Source of the DNA: an uncultured Bacilli bacterium
GTDB taxonomy: Bacteria; Bacillota_I; Bacilli_A; RF39; UBA660
Length of the DNA stretch: 64,000 nucleotides
NCBI GenBank assembly: GCA_934098375.1
Contig: CAKOOC010000001.1
Span: 73,067-137,066, forward strand
Reading direction: 5' to 3'
The notes under the pieces were generated by a model. It was given only the letters and a program-made list of their open reading frames with translations. It had not been told where the DNA came from and made no database searches. This document shows, one piece after another, positions 33,469 to 41,141 of this stretch. The position numbers were made by a program, and so were the translations under genes. Positions within the stretch are counted from its first letter, which is position 1. Every line of letters begins with the position of its first letter.

Positions 33469-34248
33469 TTATTTAAAATATTTCTTCAATTTTTTTCGAA
33501 ATTTCTTAGGATTTAGTAAGTAAAGCGCTAAAAGGATAGTGGCAAGCAATATATATTCAAAAGTTCCCGTTTTACGTGTAAATTTAGCAGTTAATTCAAT
33601 ATTGGAAGTAATCTTAGTATTAAAGTCAAATTTTTGATCATTTAAATACCAACCGTCAAAATTATAACCACTTTTTTCTGGAGTAAAACTTGCAATCACC
33701 TCGTTTTCATCTACTTTAACTTGTTTTTCATTATTGTCATATATAAACTTAACGATATAGGTAACGGGTGTGTAGTCACTCCATAATCCTAATTTTTGCT
33801 TTTTTGCTTCATTTTCAATTTCATATAATTCTTCTAAATAAGAGTACTTTCCATAAACGTATTTTATTTTGGCATAGCCGACTTCGATTAATTCTTTTTG
33901 AAGTAAACTATTATCAACCCAAACCCATGCAAGTATGCGTCCATATTTATCTAATTTAGTACTTTTATCATCATATTCAAGTTCGATTTTTTTAGCATTT
34001 GTAATTTTATTACAGGTATAACTACTAGCGTCTTTGCCGTAAGCTTCAACTTCTTTATTGGGATGAACCGTTTCGGGGGTATCTATTGCTAGAAATCTTA
34101 CTTTTGTTTTTTCTCCATCAATATTAAAAACAGCTGTATCACCATCTACACATTTAACAAATTTAACAGTTTCTTTAGTATTTGCATAAACATTATTATT
34201 TAGATTTAATGTTAATAAAAGCATACTTATAAACAATATTTTTTTCAT
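33469..34248 (-). CDS. Exported thermonuclease (SNase-like) with InlB/Flg_new-type repeat and C-terminal anchor
   Basis: 259 residues. Signal peptide MKKILFISMLLLTLNLNNNVYA; SNase domain with VKCVDGDTAVFNIDGEKTKVRFLAIDTPET, YGKDASSYTCN and YGRILAWVWVDNSLLQKELIEVGYAKI. The catalytic Arg/Glu/Arg set appears present (VRFLAIDTPE and YGR). After it sits one Listeria-Bacteroides (Flg_new/InlB-like) beta repeat, GYNFDGWYLNDQKFDFNTKITSNIELTAKFT, and a C-terminal membrane helix plus Lys-rich tail. So it is a surface-tethered nuclease, likely scavenging extracellular DNA or RNA. AGAGG precedes the ATG. Confidence 0.88.
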   Translation of the reverse strand: MKKILFISMLLLTLNLNNNVYANTKETVKFVKCVDGDTAVFNIDGEKTKVRFLAIDTPETVHPNKEVEAYGKDASSYTCNKITNAKKIELEYDDKSTKLDKYGRILAWVWVDNSLLQKELIEVGYAKIKYVYGKYSYLEELYEIENEAKKQKLGLWSDYTPVTYIVKFIYDNNEKQVKVDENEVIASFTPEKSGYNFDGWYLNDQKFDFNTKITSNIELTAKFTRKTGTFEYILLATILLALYLLNPKKFRKKLKKYFK

Positions 34249-34355
34249 ATTTTTACCTCTATATAATAATAAAGTTAATTTTTAAATTTAGCAATATATT
34301 TGTTTAAAGATGTATTTATTTATGATACAATTATTTAGAATAAGAGGTGGCTTTT

Positions 34356-35957
34356 GTGAAAGTAATAAACGATTTATTAAATGCTTTAACAAATGTAGAA
34401 AAATCTATTGGGGATCCAATTAATGATGCTCAAACTCGAAAAAATGAGATTTTAGAAATTAAAAATATATTATTTAATTATAATAACGAAATAACAGAAA
34501 AAAATATATTAGAATTTAAAGATGAAGATATCAAACGCATTTTAGAACTTTATAGTCATGATAATAATGAACTATATAAACAATATAAAATATATAAAAA
34601 TATCGTTGTTTCATATGAAGAAATAAATAATAAATATAAAAATATTGATGCTCCGCAGGTGGAAAGTGCTAAAAAATGGTTTAAAAAACTTGCTTTTGAC
34701 ATCACAAAATATATGCAAAATGTAACAGATACAACCGATGAATATATAAAAACATTAAAAGAAAAAAATGTTTTGCCACGTAAATACTTAAATATGTTTA
34801 AAAACGAAAAATTAATTGAACCTATATTATCAATAAGTGAATTTAATGAACTCATAAATGAGATGTTTTTTGATTTAAAAAAGAGAATAAAAATTAAAAG
34901 CGAAATTGCTAAAATGAATGCGGAAATAATGTTTTTAGATGATCAAGAAGAAAGTGCAGCGGCCTTAGAACTAGAAAAATATAAGAATCTAGTAGAAAAT
35001 GTTAAATCTAAACATCAAAAAGTTTATGATGAATTAAATGAAGAAAACTTGACGGCAGATGAAGTTAAAGATAAAACTGATGAATTAAGTAAAAAATATA
35101 AACTAGATGAAAAGACGCTTCAAGATGTTATAAAAGCTGTTTTACTTAATAAAGAATTAAATAATGAAAATGTATCTTTAGAAAAATTAGAGGAAATATA
35201 TAATTTAAAATTAGAACTAACTAAAGAGGAAAATAAAAAGAGTGATTTAGAAGATGCTTCTATAATAAATGAAGTTAATCAAATTCTAGAAAAAGAAAAA
35301 AGATTAATTGATAAAACAAATGAAAAAGAATTTGATATTTATCTAGCACAAAGTATTGATTCTAACGATGAAAAAGCAATAAGTTATAAAATTGTTTCTG
35401 TATTAACTGCTTTATATAGCGAGTGTGAAAAGTTAAAAAATTCAAAAGGATTAAAACTTACCCATGATAATGCGGTAGGAAATATTAGACAGTATATTGA
35501 TGCTTATAATGTTTTACATGAAACGTTAGAAAAAGTATTAAATGAAAAGATGAAAAAAGTCCTTTATTTAACAAATAAAAAGGAATATCCTTATATATTG
35601 GAAGATGCTAAAAAGTACAATGAAACGGAAAAAAATAGTTTATATGATTTGCTTTATAATCTCCTTTATGAAGATATAAGTAAGGTAAAATGTAGTGAAA
35701 TTTTATCTGATTTAGAAATATATAGAATTAGTAATGATGTTATAAAAATGGCTTTTATTAAGTTAGATAATGATTATCTTTTGGTTTTAAATGCATCTAT
35801 AATTAATGGTGATGATAAAACGAGTTCGTTTGTATTTTCACAAGATGTTAAAGTTATAAAAGATGTAATAAAAATGAGTAATGATAAGGATAAAATAGAA
35901 AAACTTTATAAAAAACAAGCTAAATTTAGAAAAGAGTTATGGGAAACTTTAAACTAG
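34356..35957 (+). CDS. Large helical, coiled-coil-rich protein of unknown function
   Basis: About 533 residues, soluble, Lys/Glu/Asn-rich with long predicted helices; residues ~190-340 (EIAKMNAEIMFLDDQ... to EKEKRLIDKTNEKEFD) look like coiled coil. Start GTG 34356 has AGAGGTGG upstream; GTG 34347 lies inside that site. A TG-A-TACAAT extended -10 is just before it. No catalytic motif or known domain was recognised. It heads a tight three-gene unit: twelve bases separate its stop from the next start. Confidence 0.6.
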   Translation: MKVINDLLNALTNVEKSIGDPINDAQTRKNEILEIKNILFNYNNEITEKNILEFKDEDIKRILELYSHDNNELYKQYKIYKNIVVSYEEINNKYKNIDAPQVESAKKWFKKLAFDITKYMQNVTDTTDEYIKTLKEKNVLPRKYLNMFKNEKLIEPILSISEFNELINEMFFDLKKRIKIKSEIAKMNAEIMFLDDQEESAAALELEKYKNLVENVKSKHQKVYDELNEENLTADEVKDKTDELSKKYKLDEKTLQDVIKAVLLNKELNNENVSLEKLEEIYNLKLELTKEENKKSDLEDASIINEVNQILEKEKRLIDKTNEKEFDIYLAQSIDSNDEKAISYKIVSVLTALYSECEKLKNSKGLKLTHDNAVGNIRQYIDAYNVLHETLEKVLNEKMKKVLYLTNKKEYPYILEDAKKYNETEKNSLYDLLYNLLYEDISKVKCSEILSDLEIYRISNDVIKMAFIKLDNDYLLVLNASIINGDDKTSSFVFSQDVKVIKDVIKMSNDKDKIEKLYKKQAKFRKELWETLN

Positions 35958-35969
35958 GTGGTGATAAAA

Positions 35970-38213
35970 ATGGTAAATGAAGAATATGTTATTAAACTTA
36001 TAAAAAATAAACTAGAGATGGTTGATACAGAAAAAAAAGATCAAATAGATTTGTTAAGTATTGCAAATTTAAAAGATATTTTAAAAAGAATCAATGATGA
36101 TAAAGAATATTTTAACTATTTTCTTTTGGACATTGATGACGAAGATATAAATGCCATTTTATCAATTACCAAAGATGATGAAGAAAAAAATAACTTTGCT
36201 GGCATGCTTTTCTATATAAAAAAAATAATTGAAATTAGTAAGAAAGAAGAAACCGCAATACCATTAAGTGACAATCAATTATTGGTTTTAAAAGAGTTTG
36301 CTGAGTTACTAAAACGTTATGTTAATATAAGTGAATATAAAAATGAAACACTTAAAGGAAAGGAAGCAAAAAATAAAACCGCACTTCTAGCAATTTTAGA
36401 AAAACTAGAAAAGAAAGCTCATTTAAATGGTAAAGATATTGATAATTTAAAACTTTTGGATGTTTCTTTAACTGAACTTGATCAAATTATTTCATTTGTA
36501 AACGAGTATAATGTACAAGTTTATTTAGATTCTCAAAAAGGCGAGGAAAAGGCGAATGTAACTACTATCGCGACTGATAAAGAAGAAGACCAAGAAAAAT
36601 TAGAAGAAGCAAATACTGATGAGGTTACAAAAGAAGCAATTTTAGAAAAGCCTAGCGAAGAAGAAAAAATTGAAACAAATGTAAATGATGCAGATTTAGA
36701 AAATAAAAAGGAAGTAAGCCCAAGTAAAGAAGAAAATATTAAGAAAGATGTTCCTAAAAAGAAAAAAGAGAATAATGCCGATGTTAGTAAAATTGTAAAT
36801 GATCCATATCATGCAATGGGTGATAGTTTACAAAAAGATGATGAACCAAAAATTATTTTTAAAAAGAGTCTTAATCAGATAATTGAAGAAGATTTACTTC
36901 CGAAAACAGACAAGCAATTAGATACAAATGATAACAGTAGTGAAGAAATCGATTTATTTAAACCACAGAGTTTTGATTTTGCACCAAAACAGCCAAAGAA
37001 AAAAGAAGATGAGACTTTAAAAAATGAAGAAATAGCATTAAATGAAGAAAAAGTATTTACTGAAGATGAAAAACTATTAAAAGAAAATGCAGCGCCTACT
37101 ATAGTAAATACTAGTACAGTAGCAGATGGAATAACGGAAATAAAAAATTGGTTAAAAGAACTTAATATTAATTATGATGAACTTCCGGCTAGTAGTAAAA
37201 GTCAATTATTAAATAATAGTAATATGGAAGATATTAAGGGCGTAATATCATATTTAAAAGAAAAAAGTTATACAAAAGAAATAATGATGCGACCACTTTG
37301 TTTACTTTTATCACAAACAAATGATAAAAGTATGAATGCAAGTATTAATTTATTAAATAAATATTATAAGCTTACTGATGAAAATATAGTGTCTTTAATT
37401 AATAGATTTACAATAATATTTACGAAAAAAGGTTATAATAATTTAATAAAAAATATAGATATTCTAAAAAAATTGGATGGACAGTTAGTTACAAATGTTA
37501 TTCAAAGAAATCCTGGTTTACTTGCTACAAATGGCATTTTGGAATTTGTAAGCAAATTTAAGATAAGTAATAATATTTACTTACATACGTGGATCTATAA
37601 TATAGATGTTAATGATTTACTAAAAAATATCGATGTTTTAAATAGTTATGGACTTGATGCTTATACTTATATTGATGATGAAACTTTTACACTTTTATTA
37701 AACCCTAATTTGCCTTTTATGCTTGATCAGTTTATTGAAATGGGAATGGACAGTTATATTTATAGTGATGAAACGCAAGCATTTAGAAAAATTAAATCTT
37801 TAATTATTAAGAGAATTTTCTATGCTTATAAAAATAATTTATCTATTTGGAAAAATGATAATGTGATTGATTCTTTTGAAAAGATTATTCAAAATAATTA
37901 TTTGATTGTTAGTGAAGATGATATAACAGGTTTAATAAAAAAATATCCAAAACTTGAAGCTTTAGAAGAAGGGTATAGATTATCATTATACACTAATACC
38001 AATATGGCAAAAATAAAAAGAAAATGTGAACTTGTTTTTGGTAATAAAATTATATCAAGATTAAAGGTATATAGTGTTCTTAACTGCTTATTAGATGCGG
38101 GAATTAGTTTAAAGGAAGCCTTAATTTATGCTATAACCTATAATTCAATTTTGGAGCCTTATGAACTTGATAAACTAGAAGCATGTGTAAATAATATTAT
38201 GGGTGGTGAATAG
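35970..38213 (+). CDS. Large protein with acidic linker and helical-repeat C-terminus, unknown function
   Basis: About 747 residues. An N-terminal helical domain (to ~190) is followed by a long Lys/Glu-rich, low-complexity linker (~200-385). The C-terminal ~350 residues are built of repeated helical pairs such as NIVSLINRFTIIFTKKGYNNLIKNIDILKKLDG and NIDVNDLLKNIDVLNSYGLDAYTYIDDETFTLLLNPNLPFML, reminiscent of mTERF or armadillo-like solenoids. ATG 35970 follows TAGGTGG. The stop lies one base before the start of the next small gene. No enzyme motif; a scaffold or binding role is inferred from the repeats. Confidence 0.6.
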   Translation: MVNEEYVIKLIKNKLEMVDTEKKDQIDLLSIANLKDILKRINDDKEYFNYFLLDIDDEDINAILSITKDDEEKNNFAGMLFYIKKIIEISKKEETAIPLSDNQLLVLKEFAELLKRYVNISEYKNETLKGKEAKNKTALLAILEKLEKKAHLNGKDIDNLKLLDVSLTELDQIISFVNEYNVQVYLDSQKGEEKANVTTIATDKEEDQEKLEEANTDEVTKEAILEKPSEEEKIETNVNDADLENKKEVSPSKEENIKKDVPKKKKENNADVSKIVNDPYHAMGDSLQKDDEPKIIFKKSLNQIIEEDLLPKTDKQLDTNDNSSEEIDLFKPQSFDFAPKQPKKKEDETLKNEEIALNEEKVFTEDEKLLKENAAPTIVNTSTVADGITEIKNWLKELNINYDELPASSKSQLLNNSNMEDIKGVISYLKEKSYTKEIMMRPLCLLLSQTNDKSMNASINLLNKYYKLTDENIVSLINRFTIIFTKKGYNNLIKNIDILKKLDGQLVTNVIQRNPGLLATNGILEFVSKFKISNNIYLHTWIYNIDVNDLLKNIDVLNSYGLDAYTYIDDETFTLLLNPNLPFMLDQFIEMGMDSYIYSDETQAFRKIKSLIIKRIFYAYKNNLSIWKNDNVIDSFEKIIQNNYLIVSEDDITGLIKKYPKLEALEEGYRLSLYTNTNMAKIKRKCELVFGNKIISRLKVYSVLNCLLDAGISLKEALIYAITYNSILEPYELDKLEACVNNIMGGE

Positions 38214-38214
38214 T

Positions 38215-38508
38215 ATGGAATATTTAAAAAGTTATAATATTACCGATGAAGAATTATTGCTTCTTAAAAGTAGTTTAAATCTAAAGGTTCAAAACCAAAT
38301 TAGTTTAGCAAAAGGGGAAATTGTAAAAGTATTGGAATATTTGAAAAGTTTAGGTATTTTAAACGTTTTTAATTTAATTCTTTACCGTAGTGATTTACTT
38401 TTTTGTGATATGGAAAGTCTTAATAAAAAGTTTAATAAATTTGATGTTAATTTAGTTAAATTCATTATAGAAAATGATCCGCAAAATTTAATAAATTTTG
38501 ATATCTAG
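38215..38508 (+). CDS. Small helical protein resembling the repeats of its upstream neighbour
   Basis: About 97 residues: MEYLKSYNITDEELLLLKSSLNLKVQNQISL, then VLEYLKSLGILNVFNLILYRSDLLFCDMESL and FVNLVKFIIENDPQNLINF-like helices. The pattern LGI...NLILYRSDLLFCDMESL matches the helical-repeat pattern (LG-I-x-x-L-...-P-x-L-L) in the C-terminal half of the upstream protein, so it may cap or pair with it. ATG 38215 has GGTGG nearby and follows the previous stop by one base, suggesting coupling. Third gene of an unknown operon. Confidence 0.6.
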   Translation: MEYLKSYNITDEELLLLKSSLNLKVQNQISLAKGEIVKVLEYLKSLGILNVFNLILYRSDLLFCDMESLNKKFNKFDVNLVKFIIENDPQNLINFDI

Positions 38509-38555
38509 CACATAATAGTAATAATTATAGTTAATTTTAAAAAAATAAAAAAAAA

Positions 38556-38582
38556 TTAGCACTTAGTGTTGACAAGTGCTAA
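38556..38582. promoter_or_regulatory. CIRCE element overlapping the hsp20 promoter
   Basis: TTAGCACTT-N9-AAGTGCTAA, a perfect 9-9 inverted repeat. The promoter TTGACA (38569-38574) straddles the spacer and right arm, with TATAAC at 38592-38597 (17-nt spacing). HrcA binding would occlude the -35. Confidence 0.9.
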
Positions 38583-38624
38583 TTATAGTGGTATAACTAT
38601 AATTGTGAAAGGAAGGATGGATAT

Positions 38625-39023
38625 ATGAATATAATCCCAAGAAGTTTTTTCTTCGATGATGATGATCTAGATAACTTTTTCTTAACAACTCCAAAAAGAA
38701 ATGATATGAAATGTGATATTTATGAGGAAAATAATGAATATCATATTGACATTGATGTTCCTGGGTTTGATAAAAAAGATATTAATATCGAAGTAAAAGA
38801 CGGTTATTTAACAGTTAGTGCTAAAAAGGAGCATGAAGACAAAGAAAAGAAAAAGAATTATATAAGAAGAGAAAGAAGTTATGGTGTTTATCAAAGATCT
38901 TTTGCTTTAGGAGATGTAGATGTTGATAAAATAGATGCTAAATTTAATCATGGTACTTTATCAATTGTTGTTCCTAAACAAGAGGCTGTTGAACATAAAA
39001 AAACTATTGAAATAAAAGGTTAA
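38625..39023 (+). CDS. Small heat-shock protein, Hsp20/alpha-crystallin family
   Basis: 132 residues, normal length for bacterial Hsp20, a holdase for unfolding proteins. The alpha-crystallin domain is complete: MKCDIYEENNEYHIDIDVPGFDKKDINIEVKDGYLTVSAKKE, ERSYGVYQRSFALG, and DAKFNHGTLSIVVPK with the conserved A-x-x-x-n-G-x-L motif. The N-terminal acidic run (FFFDDDDLDNFF) is typical of low-GC Firmicutes. GAAAGGAAGG supplies the binding site. The CIRCE operator predicts HrcA control shared with htpG. A terminator follows. Confidence 0.95.
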   Translation: MNIIPRSFFFDDDDLDNFFLTTPKRNDMKCDIYEENNEYHIDIDVPGFDKKDINIEVKDGYLTVSAKKEHEDKEKKKNYIRRERSYGVYQRSFALGDVDVDKIDAKFNHGTLSIVVPKQEAVEHKKTIEIKG

Positions 39024-39030
39024 TAAAAAG

Positions 39031-39057
39031 AATCTCTGTTTAAAGCAGGGATTTTTT
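39031..39057 (+). terminator. hsp20 terminator
   Basis: AATCTCTG/CAGGGATT (8 bp, one G-U), 7-nt loop, T6. Confidence 0.85.
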
Positions 39058-39080
39058 ATTTGTAAGGATTGTAAATGTAC

Positions 39081-39109
39081 TTGCAGCATAGATTTAATTA
39101 TGCTAGAAT
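39081..39109 (+). promoter_or_regulatory. tRNA-Glu promoter
   Basis: TTGCAG (39081-39086), 17-nt spacer, TAGAAT (39104-39109), ending 14 bases before the tRNA. Confidence 0.75.
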
Positions 39110-39123
39110 GAAATTGTCTTTTT

Positions 39124-39199
39124 GGCCCATTGGTGAAATGGTTAACACATAACCCTCTCAAGGTTACATTCATGAGTTCGAACCTCATATGGGTCACCA
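39124..39199 (+). tRNA. tRNA-Glu (anticodon CTC), CCA encoded
   Basis: A full cloverleaf: acceptor GGCCCAT/ATGGGTC (one G-U), D-arm with GGTTAA, anticodon stem TAACC/GGTTA around loop CTCTCAA (anticodon CTC at 39157-39159), T-arm ATGAG-TTCGAAC-CTCAT, discriminator A, CCA encoded. The body is typical of Firmicute tRNA-Glu. CTC reads only GAG, a minor codon in so AT-rich a genome, so a TTC isoacceptor should exist elsewhere. It has its own promoter and terminator; gltX lies 2 kb downstream. Confidence 0.93.
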
Positions 39200-39209
39200 A
39201 TTTGAAATT

Positions 39210-39236
39210 AATCCCTTTATTTTTGGGGATTTTTTT
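39210..39236 (+). terminator. tRNA-Glu terminator
   Basis: AATCCC/GGGATT, 10-nt AT-rich loop, T7 tract. Confidence 0.75.
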
Positions 39237-39342
39237 AGTGTTCAAATTTTTAAATACAAATTCAAACACATTTTTAACTTTTAAATTGTTATTTTTTAAA
39301 GAAAATAAAACGAAATTAATAGTGCCTTCATATAATATAATA

Positions 39343-39428
39343 GCAGTTGTAAAATAACTTTTATGTTTTAGAACTTAACAACTTATTTAACTTTTATTAA
39401 TTTAATTATTATTTATTTATACAACTGC
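39343..39428 (+). promoter_or_regulatory. Long-range inverted repeat in leader of M23 hydrolase gene
   Basis: GCAGTTGT (39343-39350) and ACAACTGC (39421-39428) are perfect 8-base complements flanking 70 AT-rich bases; the right arm ends just before AAAGGAGG (39432-39439). TATAAT copies at 39330-39340 suggest transcription starts at the left arm. The base of this leader stem could influence ribosome access. No riboswitch class recognised. Confidence 0.35.
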
Positions 39429-39449
39429 GTTAAAGGAGGAAAATTATAA

Positions 39450-40139
39450 ATGGAATATAGGGTAGTTAATAGAAGTAGTGAAAGAATTACCCAAAAGTAT
39501 AAACCACTTCAGCACCGAGGTGTTGATATTGGATTTAGTAAAGATGAGGAAAATAATAAAGTGCATGCTAATAGTATAGGTGTTGTTTATGAAGTAAAAG
39601 ATGGATACGATAATAATACAAGATCTACGGGAGCGGAGACGTGGGGAAATTATGTGTTAGTAAAACATCCTAATGGAATGTTTACAAGATATGCTCATTT
39701 GAAAGAAGGATTGTTAGTTAAAGAGGGCGACCAAGTAAATGAGGATACCGTAATAGGTATTATCGGAAATACAGGGCGTTCATATGGAAGACATTTACAT
39801 TTTGAAGTTGCGACGGGGTATAGTTCTAGTAAAAGAATTAATCCAACTGAATATTTGAATAAACCTGTATATGTAGCAGGAATAAAAAAACATTATTCGG
39901 GCATATATCCAAAACTGCGACTAGGAATATATGGCTGGAAGCGAGGAGATAAAAACGCTAATGTTGGTTTAATTCAAGCATTTTTAAATTGGTGCTTGGA
40001 TTTAAACTTAACAGTAGATAATTCTTTTGGCCCAGCCACAGAAAAAGCGGTGTTAAACTATCAAAAAAGATACGGTTTAAAGCAAGATAAAAAATTTGGA
40101 CCTGCTTGTATAAAAATGGCTAAAGAAATATTAAAATAA
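39450..40139 (+). CDS. M23 peptidase (LytM-like) with C-terminal peptidoglycan-binding domain, no signal peptide
   Basis: 229 residues. M23 zinc metallopeptidase: QHRGVDIGFS (first His and Asp ligands), GNYVLVKHPNGMFTRYAHLKE, and GRHLHFEV (H-x-H). Residues ~150-229 form a PG_binding_1 domain (LGIYGWKRGDKNANVGLIQAFLNWCL...FGPATEKAVLNYQKRYGLKQDKKFGPA). Excellent AAAGGAGG site. There is no signal peptide or membrane helix, which is the usual form of a phage-type endolysin rather than a resident wall enzyme; export would need a holin or another route. No other phage genes are nearby. Ends in a terminator. Confidence 0.88.
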   Translation: MEYRVVNRSSERITQKYKPLQHRGVDIGFSKDEENNKVHANSIGVVYEVKDGYDNNTRSTGAETWGNYVLVKHPNGMFTRYAHLKEGLLVKEGDQVNEDTVIGIIGNTGRSYGRHLHFEVATGYSSSKRINPTEYLNKPVYVAGIKKHYSGIYPKLRLGIYGWKRGDKNANVGLIQAFLNWCLDLNLTVDNSFGPATEKAVLNYQKRYGLKQDKKFGPACIKMAKEILK

Positions 40140-40148
40140 TAATTTATG

Positions 40149-40178
40149 ACTAGATGATTGATTTCTTCTAGTTTTTTG
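40149..40178 (+). terminator. Terminator of M23 gene
   Basis: ACTAGA/TCTAGT stem, 12-nt loop, T6. Confidence 0.75.
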
Positions 40179-40292
40179 ATGTTTTTAAAAATAATCCTTT
40201 ATTTTACTTTTGTTTTTTGGTAAATTAAAAGTTACTTGCAAAGAATTTGTAGTTATAATATAATCATGGTAGCAGTTTTGAAAGAGGACAAA

Positions 40293-41141
40293 ATGGAAGA
40301 GGAAATAAAAAAAATACTTGTTGATTTAGCTATTAAATTTAAAGAGAATCAGACATTTATTGACAATATAAAAAACAGCGATGATATTGATTTTTTGGCG
40401 AACATTGCGATAGCATTTTTAGATAGATCGTTAAATGGGAAGTATTTTAGTTACTTTATGCGTTTAAGAACTTTTTTTAGTGCATATTATGGGTATAATA
40501 TGTCGAGTTCCAAATTACAAATTGCTACTTATAAAAGAGAATTAAATAAATTTTCGGGGATTTATCTTGATGGTAATTTTAAAAATGAGCATTTTGTTCC
40601 ATTAAAACTTAAGGTTTTAATTCCGGAGGCAGAATTTAATGATATAGCATATAAATTTTATACTTCTTCATCAGAAATCATTCACGATTATGATAGATTA
40701 GATGAAATGTTATGTATTTACTTTTTTTCTGATTATGGTGATGCGGTTGTTTATGATGACGTTTCTAAAGTTAGTATGGCACTTATATCATATGTTAGAA
40801 GAGAAAATAATGGTAATTTAGTTGTAAAGAGATATAAAGTTAATAATGAACAGCTTGATTATGAAGAAGTTGAAATACCAAAAGAATTAGAAAAATTGTA
40901 TTATTTTGCTGGTGACTCTAAAAATGGTAGTATGGTTGAAACGTATGAAAAAATGTATGTAGATGCTTGCGCTGAGGGAGGCGTATATTCCTTTTTAGAG
41001 ATTACGAGTATTATTGATAAATTAAATATAAAAAAGATTAATATGATTAGAGAAATTTTAAATCGTAATAGTGGTAAAAATATGGAGGTAGTAGAAGATG
41101 GATTACAAAAAACTAGCAGAAATGCTTTATCCAAATGTTAG
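40293..41141 (+). CDS. Soluble protein of unknown function upstream of gltX
   Basis: About 282 residues. ATG 40293 has AGAGG upstream; the frame extension from 40236 overlaps the promoter (TTACTT-16-TATAAT, 40232-40259). Helical N-terminal half, then mixed alpha/beta; no recognised motif and no membrane segment. Its 3' end overlaps the start of gltX by 44 bases in another frame, so the two are co-transcribed and gltX initiates inside this gene from its own GGAGG. The overlap argues for long-standing linkage. Confidence 0.6.
   Translation: MEEEIKKILVDLAIKFKENQTFIDNIKNSDDIDFLANIAIAFLDRSLNGKYFSYFMRLRTFFSAYYGYNMSSSKLQIATYKRELNKFSGIYLDGNFKNEHFVPLKLKVLIPEAEFNDIAYKFYTSSSEIIHDYDRLDEMLCIYFFSDYGDAVVYDDVSKVSMALISYVRRENNGNLVVKRYKVNNEQLDYEEVEIPKELEKLYYFAGDSKNGSMVETYEKMYVDACAEGGVYSFLEITSIIDKLNIKKINMIREILNRNSGKNMEVVEDGLQKTSRNALSKC

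Noticed and set aside
38961..39357. Overlapping ORFs on both strands across the tRNA-Glu gene
   Set aside because: The DNA is fully explained by the hsp20 terminator, a tRNA promoter, a perfect tRNA cloverleaf and its terminator.
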